Shown here in pieces: positions 22,446-27,752 of a stretch of 27,752 nt of DNA (position 1 is the stretch's first letter; every line of letters starts with the position of its first letter). A program made the position numbers and the translations under genes. The notes beneath the pieces were generated by a model. It had not been told where the DNA came from. It made no database searches and worked only from the letters and a program-made list of their open reading frames with translations. Source of the stretch: Chloroflexota bacterium (GTDB lineage: Bacteria; Chloroflexota; Dormibacteria; Dormibacterales; Dormibacteraceae); the NCBI GenBank assembly GCA_003446775.1, contig DMCH01000103.1, forward strand, positions 1-27,752. Direction: 5' to 3'.

Positions 22446-23701
22446 CCAAATTCAAGTTCCTGCGCAAGCGCAGCGACTACTACCGCCACTTCACCGTGCT
22501 CGACATCGGCACCGACCTCATCAAGGTGCTCGTGGTACGGCGCGACGGCCTGGACGGCGAGGTCCTCGGAGTCGGCCGCGAGCCGCAGGCGCCCGCCGCG
22601 ATGTCGGGTGGCGCGATCGCGGACCTGGAGTCGGTGATCCAGTCCTGTAACCGAGCGCTCGAGGCGGCCGAGGACATGGCCAAGACCGTGCCCGGCCAGG
22701 TGGTCGTGGGGATCGCCGGCGAGCTCATCAAGGGCTTCTCCTCGACGATCGCCTACCCGCGCGAGGACTCCAAGGGACGCGTGCGGTCGGGCGAGGTGTC
22801 GGCGATGCTGCAGATGGTCCAGCGCCGTGCGCTGCGCGAGGCTCAGCACCTGCTCGAGCTCGAGCGCAGCTACGGCCAGCTCGAGGCTCGCCTGGTGCAC
22901 TCCGCGATCACCAACATCCGGGTCGACGGCTACCCGGTCACCAACCCGGTCGGCTTCACCGGCAAAAACCTCGAGATCACCGTCTTCAACACCTTCGCGC
23001 CGATGACTCACATCGACGCCATCAACACCGTCGTGAAGGAGCTCGACCTCGAGCTGGCGGCCGCTGTCGCGCAGCCCTATGCGCTCGCGCGTGCGTGTGC
23101 GAGTGAGGAAACGTGGGCGGAGGGCGGGATCTTCGTCGACATCGGCGGGGGTACCACAGATGTGGCGCTTGTTCGAGACGGCGGCGTCGAGGGCACGCGA
23201 ATGTTCAATCTTGGCGGCCGGGCCTTCACACGCCGGCTCGCGCTGGCGTTCGGCCTCAGCTACGAGGAGGCGGAAGCGCGCAAGCTCCGGCACTCCGAGG
23301 GATTGCTCTCCGCTGAGCAGCACCGTCAGGTCTCCGAACTTCTCAGCGCCGACGCCGAGGTCCTTCTGCAGGGGCTGGCTCTCAGCGTGAAGGAGCTCTC
23401 ACGTGGTGAGAGGCTGCCCACCAACATCTACCTGTGTGGCGGCGGCAGCCTGCTGCCCGAGCTGACGCTCGAGATGGTCAAGAACCACTGGGCGACCGGA
23501 CTTCCGTTCCCCCGCGAACCGCACATCCGCCACCTGGTCCCGCCGGACGTTCGCAACATCACCGACTCGACCGGCCAGCTCTCCAGCCCTCAGGACATCG
23601 CCCCGATGGGTCTTGCCAACCACGCGTTGAGGACCGAGGCGGAGGACCGCGCCCGGATGAATACGGTCATGCGCCGGGTCCTAAGCGGTATAAAGGTATG
23701 A
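22442..23701 (+). CDS. FtsA/PilM-like actin-fold ATPase
   Basis: 419 residues from TTG 22442, overlapping the alaS stop. Actin-fold motifs: phosphate-1 LDIGTDLIKVLV (20-31), an SHS2-like insertion with VVVGIAGELIKGFSSTI (87-103), the EMVQRRAL-type helix region, phosphate-2 VDIGGGTTDVALV (232-244) and adenosine motif LCGGGSLLPE (331-340). The C-terminal RMNTVMRRVLSGIKV could be an amphipathic membrane-targeting helix as in FtsA. It may act in division or in a membrane assembly with its partner, the next gene. It is separate from any ftsQ-ftsZ cluster here, so it is unlikely to be the sole housekeeping FtsA; a PilM-like role is an alternative. Confidence 0.83.
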   Translation: MTKFKFLRKRSDYYRHFTVLDIGTDLIKVLVVRRDGLDGEVLGVGREPQAPAAMSGGAIADLESVIQSCNRALEAAEDMAKTVPGQVVVGIAGELIKGFSSTIAYPREDSKGRVRSGEVSAMLQMVQRRALREAQHLLELERSYGQLEARLVHSAITNIRVDGYPVTNPVGFTGKNLEITVFNTFAPMTHIDAINTVVKELDLELAAAVAQPYALARACASEETWAEGGIFVDIGGGTTDVALVRDGGVEGTRMFNLGGRAFTRRLALAFGLSYEEAEARKLRHSEGLLSAEQHRQVSELLSADAEVLLQGLALSVKELSRGERLPTNIYLCGGGSLLPELTLEMVKNHWATGLPFPREPHIRHLVPPDVRNITDSTGQLSSPQDIAPMGLANHALRTEAEDRARMNTVMRRVLSGIKV

Positions 23702-23732
23702 ATTCCACCTCGCCAGGAGACCTCTAGACGAT

Positions 23733-25316
23733 ATGGCAACCAATCCAATCTACGTCGAGACCGAGGAGGAGATCCCCGAGCTCGTAGAACGTCTTCGCCG
23801 GTATCGCGGCGACGACACCATGCTCGTGCTGCCGATGCGCTCGCGCATCGGACAGAGCAGATTCAACTTCCAGCTCCTTCGCAACTACGCCGCGCGCATG
23901 GGCAAGCGGGTCACGGTCGTGTGCGACGACCCGGCGGTGCAGAAGATGGCCTCCGAGAGCGGGTTTCCGGTCTTCGGGGCGGTCGGCCCTTTGGGCGAGG
24001 GCATCGCGTCCGAGCCCGAGGTGGAACCGCCACCGCGGAAGTGGTGGCAGCGGCGGCTCGTGGCCCCGGTCACTCACGTCGGCGTGGCCGCGCCCACCAA
24101 ACTCCTCACCAAGAGCGCCACCGAGGTCAAGCCGGGTCGCGTGCTCCTTTACATGGTCGCGGCCGTGTTGCTGCTGGTCGGCCTGGTCGGGGCGGCGATC
24201 TTCGTCCCGTCCGCGTCGGTGACGCTGGTCGCGCAGGCTCAGCCCTTCTCGGAGCGTGACGTGGAGATCCAGGCCCAGCCCGGCAAGCCTTCGAGTGTGG
24301 CCAACGCGCCGATCCGGGTGCGCGTGAGCGTCATCTCGCGCTCGGACTCGCAGGGCTTCAAGACCACGGGAGTGAAGGCGGTGCAGCTGGCGCCGGCGAT
24401 TGGCCAGGTCGTTTACACGAACCACTGCACCAATAACAATCCGACCTTCTACTTCAAGAGCGGCCAGCGTTTGTACGACCCGAGCAACCAGCTCACGTTC
24501 GCCCAAACCTCGTCGACTGTCGCGGTGGATGCAGGCAAGAGCGTGACAGTCAACATCCAGGCCGTCGTGCCGGGCGTCGCCGGGAACGTTGGCAGTCACG
24601 TGATCACTCAGATCGTTCCCAACGATTTCGCCTGCCTCAACGTCGACAACCCTCAAGCGACGGGCGGAGGCGCTGACGCGTCGTCGACCCCACAGATGAC
24701 CGAGACGGACTTCGACGCCGCCCGCGCCCAGCTCGAGGCCCAGCTCCACCAGGCCATCGCCCAGCAGCTCGCAGCCGGTTTGCTGACGGGTGAAAAGCTC
24801 AGCGAGAACATCGTCTACAACGCACCCCAGTTCAACACCGACCACCAGCCCAATGACACCGTCCCGAGCTTCAGCGGCACGATGACCGTCGTCGGCGAAG
24901 GCGACTACTACTTCGACTCTGACGTCACGAAGGCGTTTCAGATATACCTCACGCAGCGCGTGCCGAACGACCAGCAGCTGCTGACCGAGAGCGGGATCCA
25001 GACCACATATCGACTCCTGAGCGCGAGCAAGGGCGGCAACCTGACGTTCGTCGGCAGCGCGACCGCCTACATCGCAGCCAAGCTCGACGAGGCCAAGGTC
25101 CGCGCTCAGATCGTCGGCAGGCCCGTGACGGCCGCCAAGATCTATCTCCAGTCGCTCGGCGTCAAGTCCGTGATCATCAAAGAGCTGCCGATGACGCTGC
25201 CGTTGATGCCGGTGCTTTCCAAGCGCATTGCGATCCACTACGTGGTCGAGCAGGGTGTGGCGCCGCCGTCGACGGGGACGCCCACGCCTTCACCGACGCC
25301 GAAGCCATCTCCGTAG
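23733..25316 (+). CDS. Baseplate J/gp47-like membrane protein
   Basis: 527 residues. Residues 1-95 form a cytoplasmic domain (PIYVETEEEIPELVERLRRYRGDDTMLVLPMRSRIGQS then a Rossmann-like RVTVVCDDPAVQKMASESGFPVFG); a basic linker; one membrane helix at about 136-158; an exported region of about 370 residues resembling the baseplate J-like domain (QVVYTNHCTNNN, VPGVAGNVGSHVITQIVPN, MTVVGEGDYYF) and a Thr/Pro tail (GTPTPSPTPKPSP) suited to crossing the cell wall. AGGAG lies 13 bases before ATG 23733. This domain pattern next to an FtsA-like gene occurs in Chloroflexi-type and candidate-phylum genomes. No phage genes surround it, so it is a chromosomal envelope protein rather than a tail component. 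Function unknown. Confidence 0.8.
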   Translation: MATNPIYVETEEEIPELVERLRRYRGDDTMLVLPMRSRIGQSRFNFQLLRNYAARMGKRVTVVCDDPAVQKMASESGFPVFGAVGPLGEGIASEPEVEPPPRKWWQRRLVAPVTHVGVAAPTKLLTKSATEVKPGRVLLYMVAAVLLLVGLVGAAIFVPSASVTLVAQAQPFSERDVEIQAQPGKPSSVANAPIRVRVSVISRSDSQGFKTTGVKAVQLAPAIGQVVYTNHCTNNNPTFYFKSGQRLYDPSNQLTFAQTSSTVAVDAGKSVTVNIQAVVPGVAGNVGSHVITQIVPNDFACLNVDNPQATGGGADASSTPQMTETDFDAARAQLEAQLHQAIAQQLAAGLLTGEKLSENIVYNAPQFNTDHQPNDTVPSFSGTMTVVGEGDYYFDSDVTKAFQIYLTQRVPNDQQLLTESGIQTTYRLLSASKGGNLTFVGSATAYIAAKLDEAKVRAQIVGRPVTAAKIYLQSLGVKSVIIKELPMTLPLMPVLSKRIAIHYVVEQGVAPPSTGTPTPSPTPKPSP

Positions 25317-25324
25317 CGCGGGCA

Positions 25325-25750
25325 GTGCGGATCCTTGCGGTCGATCCCGGGTCGAAGCGTGTCGGCCTGGCCCTGAGCGACCCGACCGAAACCATCGCCC
25401 AGGCGCTCGAGACGGTGCCGGCCGAGCCCGAAGCAAGCCTGGCCAAGCGGCTGGCGGACATCGCGCGCACCCACGAGGTCGCCAGGATCATCGTCGGCCT
25501 GCCATTACGCCTCGACGCCACCCACGGTCCAGAAGCCGCGGCGGCAAGGAGGCTCGCCTCGGCGATCCGCCATGAATCCGGCCTACCGGTCGAGCTCGTG
25601 GACGAGCGCTTGACGACCAGGGCGGCGGAACGTGCCCTCATCGAGGGCGGGGTAAGGCGTGAGCAGCGGCGCCAAGACGTCGACCGTGTGGCGGCTACGA
25701 TGTTGCTCCAAGGCCACCTCGACCACCGCCGGAGACAGAAGCGTGGCTGA
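25325..25750 (+). CDS. ruvX: RuvX/YqgF family nuclease (Holliday junction resolvase-like, pre-16S rRNA processing)
   Basis: 141 residues from GTG 25325. RNase H-like fold with VDPGSKRVGLALSDP near the N-terminus (first acidic residue), IIVGLPLRLD, VELVDERLTT and the C-terminal DRVAATMLLQ, all the YqgF signatures. The family acts in maturation of 16S rRNA 5' ends and has been proposed as a Holliday-junction resolvase. It overlaps the DUF1292 gene by 8 bases, reproducing the ruvX-yrzB-mltG order of Bacillota. Confidence 0.94.
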   Translation: MRILAVDPGSKRVGLALSDPTETIAQALETVPAEPEASLAKRLADIARTHEVARIIVGLPLRLDATHGPEAAAARRLASAIRHESGLPVELVDERLTTRAAERALIEGGVRREQRRQDVDRVAATMLLQGHLDHRRRQKRG

Positions 25751-25982
25751 AGACCTGGAACACCCACAACACGTCACCCTGATCGACGAGGCCGGCCGCG
25801 AGCGGCAGTTTCAGCTCCATGACGCGTTCGACCATGAGGGTGGCGTCTACTACCTCGTCGAAAACGTCGACGACCCTTCGCAAGTCCTGCTTCTGCGAGA
25901 GGCGGGCGGCGGGCTCGAGACCGTCGAAGGTGAGGAGTTCGAGCGGGTGATCGCCGCGCTCGAAGGGGATGAGGTCGAATGA
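25743..25982 (+). CDS. DUF1292 (YrzB-like) small acidic protein
   Basis: 79 residues from GTG 25743, inside the end of ruvX. The sequence HVTLIDEAGRERQFQLHDAFDHEGGVYYLVENVDDPSQVLLLRE...GEEFERVIAALE has the DUF1292 pattern (x-V-T-L-x-D-E-x-G-x-E, Y-Y-x-L, E-E-F/W). Strongly acidic, no membrane segment, function unknown. An upstream in-frame start would overlap ruvX heavily and is rejected. It overlaps mltG by ATGA. Confidence 0.88.
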   Translation: MAEDLEHPQHVTLIDEAGRERQFQLHDAFDHEGGVYYLVENVDDPSQVLLLREAGGGLETVEGEEFERVIAALEGDEVE

Positions 25983-27016
25983 GGCGGCTGGCTACGGTCG
26001 TGGTCGTCATCGCCGTGCTCGGCTTCGGGACCTCGCGCGGGCTCGACTGGTGGAACTACAGCGTGAACACGCCGGCGTCGACGACGAGCCAGCCGGTCGT
26101 CTTCCACGTCGATCGCGGCGAGCTGGCCAGCCAGATCGGCGATGACCTTTACACCCAGCACCTCATTCGCGATCGCAACGCATTCGACGTGTACGTCCGG
26201 ATCACCAACGCCGGCCCCAAGTTCGAGGCGGGAACCTTCCTGCTCAACCGCAATATGACCCTGGTGCAGATCGTCGATGGGCTGCAGCACGGAACGGCGG
26301 ACCAGGTGGTGGTCACCATCCGCGAAGGCTTCCCGCTCAAGTTCCAGGCCCAGGACGTGGAGAAGTCCGGTCTTGGGACGGCCGCTGATTACCTCAGTGC
26401 CGCCAAGGACCCGGCCCTGGCCGCGGCCTATCCCTTCCTGGCGTCGCGGCCAACCAACGCCGACCCGCCCCTCGAGGGATACCTGTTCCCGGACACATAC
26501 AGCATCGACCGCACCGGAGGTGTGACGCAGCTCGTCAAAAAGCAGCTTGACCAGTTCGGAACCGTGTTCTCGCCTGACCTACGCGGACAGATCGCTCAGG
26601 CGACGGCGACCCGGCCGGCGGAGAGCGTGGAGGCGATCGTGATCCTTGCGTCCATGGTCGAGCGAGAAGCGAACAAGGACGCCGATCGCGGCAACGTGTG
26701 CAGCGTTTACTACAACCGATTGAAGGCCGGCATGCCACTTGGTGTGGACGCCACGCTCCTGTATGCGCTGGGCAGACTCACGCCGGAGCCGACGTATCCG
26801 GAGCTGCAGCTCAACACCCCGTTCAACACGCGCACGCACGCGGGACTCCCGCCGGGACCGATCAGCAATCCGGGCAAGGCGGCGCTGCTTGCGTGCATCA
26901 ATCCGCCGTCGACCGGTTACCTCTACTACTTCACGGACCCAGACGGGGTCACGCATTTCGAGACGAACCAGAACGACTTCTGCCGCGAACTGGCACAGCA
27001 CGGCATGAGCTGCTGA
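25979..27016 (+). CDS. mltG: Endolytic murein transglycosylase MltG
   Basis: 345 residues: short N-terminal membrane helix (3-20), a LysM-like region (VVFHVDRGELASQIGDDLYTQHLIRD, GTFLLNRNMTLVQIVDGLQHG) and the YceG catalytic domain with LEGYLFPDTYSI (165-176), catalytic Glu228 in ASMVERE, GVDATLLYALGR and NTRTHAGLPPGPISNPG. It cuts nascent glycan strands and helps set glycan length. It is the last member of the conserved ruvX-DUF1292-mltG set; aroE follows with overlap. Confidence 0.96.
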   Translation: MRRLATVVVVIAVLGFGTSRGLDWWNYSVNTPASTTSQPVVFHVDRGELASQIGDDLYTQHLIRDRNAFDVYVRITNAGPKFEAGTFLLNRNMTLVQIVDGLQHGTADQVVVTIREGFPLKFQAQDVEKSGLGTAADYLSAAKDPALAAAYPFLASRPTNADPPLEGYLFPDTYSIDRTGGVTQLVKKQLDQFGTVFSPDLRGQIAQATATRPAESVEAIVILASMVEREANKDADRGNVCSVYYNRLKAGMPLGVDATLLYALGRLTPEPTYPELQLNTPFNTRTHAGLPPGPISNPGKAALLACINPPSTGYLYYFTDPDGVTHFETNQNDFCRELAQHGMSC

Positions 27017-27752
27017 AGGTCTATTTACTCGGCCAAGGGATCTCCTACTCGGCGAGCCCCGCCATGCATAACGCGGCGTTTGCGGCGCTGAGGCTGGACT
27101 GGACCTACGAGCTGCTCGATGTCCCGCCAGGCGAGCTGGCCGGCGCAATGCGCAGTCTGCGCTCGCCAGGCGCGGGTGGAGCCAACGTGACGATTCCCTA
27201 CAAGCGCGCGGTGATGGAGCACCTGGACACCATCGATCCTGAAGCCCTGCGCGCCGGCGCGGTCAACACGATCGCGAGCGAGGGGGTACGGCTGACCGGG
27301 TCAAATACCGACGTCGCAGCCATCCGCTCGGCGATCGCAGACGTCGGGCTCGAGTCCCGTGGAGCCAACGTCGTGATCCTCGGGGCCGGCGGATCAGCCC
27401 GGGCGGCGGCCATCGCCCTCGACGGCGCGCACCTGACCTTCGTGGCCAGGCGACCAGACGAGGTCGAGTTGCCCGGTCGGGTGGTCGCGTGGAGCGATCC
27501 GTCGTGGCCGCGGTCGGCGCGGTCGGCCGACCTGCTCCTGAACGCGACTCCGTTGGGCAGGCGTGAGGAGATGCCGCTCCGGCCCAACGCCCTCCCGCGC
27601 GATGGCGCGGTCATCGACCTCGTCTACGTCCGGGGCGGCACACCCCTGGTGCGCAAGGCACGATCGCTGGGCCTGCGCGTTGCCGACGGGTGGGCAATTC
27701 TCCTCGCGCAGGGCGCGCGTTCCTTCGAGATCTGGACCGGAAAGCCCGCCCC
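27013..27752 (+). CDS. aroE: Shikimate dehydrogenase (NADP+), 3' end beyond the window
   Basis: About 246 residues are present and only the last few appear missing. Shikimate-binding SYSASPAMHN, ANVTIPYKRAV with the catalytic Lys, GSNTDVAAI with the catalytic Asp, NADP-binding VVILGAGGSARAAAIAL, and NATPLG are all intact. It reduces 3-dehydroshikimate in aromatic amino-acid synthesis. The N-terminus KVYLLGQGISYSASP leaves no room for a normal start: the first ATG (27064) is inside the substrate motif, and the nearest upstream GTG (26893) would add 40 residues of mltG antiphase. CTG 27013, forming CTGA with the mltG stop, is the most sensible start. Confidence 0.9.
   Translation, partial: MKVYLLGQGISYSASPAMHNAAFAALRLDWTYELLDVPPGELAGAMRSLRSPGAGGANVTIPYKRAVMEHLDTIDPEALRAGAVNTIASEGVRLTGSNTDVAAIRSAIADVGLESRGANVVILGAGGSARAAAIALDGAHLTFVARRPDEVELPGRVVAWSDPSWPRSARSADLLLNATPLGRREEMPLRPNALPRDGAVIDLVYVRGGTPLVRKARSLGLRVADGWAILLAQGARSFEIWTGKPA

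Noticed and set aside
23733..25316. Prophage tail (baseplate) gene
   Set aside because: No other phage gene is nearby; the membrane helix, Pro/Thr tail and pairing with an FtsA-like gene point to a chromosomal envelope protein.

Overview
High-GC bacterial chromosome with tightly packed, translationally coupled genes. Start codons are mixed (ATG, GTG, TTG and probably one CTG), and gene junctions of the NTGA type recur. The gene content points to a Terrabacteria lineage, with Candidatus Dormibacterota or Chloroflexota as the best guess. The reasons are a rel/MBL/hisS/aspS and alaS/ruvX/DUF1292/mltG layout like that of Bacillota, an FtsA-like gene paired with a baseplate-J-like membrane protein, a sigma-B-type operon with DUF948 and YtxH proteins, and a Tad locus. 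This placement is inferred from gene content and order; no phylogeny was run.

Layout. (1) 1-1678: the 3' end of a long Rel (p)ppGpp synthetase/hydrolase gene and a metallo-beta-lactamase-fold hydrolase. (2) 1682-13190: a Tad/Flp pilus locus. Seven minus-strand genes (CpaE-like with an N-terminal cyclic-nucleotide-binding-like domain, two TadE, one large TadG-like, CpaB/RcpC, TadB, TadC) are read divergently from a plus-strand group: HEAT-repeat protein, CpaF ATPase, and a hybrid histidine kinase whose catalytic motifs are largely degraded. No Flp pilin, prepilin peptidase or secretin gene lies in the window. (3) 13193-13552: a small membrane protein. (4) 13600-16890: hisS-aspS, flanked by two related palindromic elements in opposite orientation, followed by a structured intergenic stretch. 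(5) 16895-19911: a small membrane protein, a clear sigma-B-type promoter, then DUF948, YtxH, a degenerate RsbW-like protein, a SigB/SigF-family sigma factor and pdxH. (6) 19926-27752: alaS, an FtsA-like ATPase, a baseplate-J-like membrane protein, ruvX, a DUF1292 protein, mltG and the start of aroE.

How it fits together. Housekeeping functions (stringent response, three aminoacyl-tRNA synthetases, Holliday-junction/rRNA processing, peptidoglycan termination, shikimate synthesis) form conserved backbone blocks. Two accessory blocks appear inserted in that backbone: the Tad pilus locus between rel-MBL and hisS-aspS, and the FtsA-like/baseplate-J pair between alaS and ruvX. The general-stress sigma operon seems to be autoregulated from its own promoter. 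Both regulatory ATPases in the window (the Tad-linked hybrid kinase and the RsbW homologue) have lost key ATP-binding or catalytic residues. This suggests non-catalytic, protein-binding modes of control, and is the most unusual theme here.

The intergenic regions are short. The two larger ones (16674-16894 and 17219-17441) hold hairpins and a promoter. No tRNA, rRNA, CRISPR array or insertion sequence was recognised.
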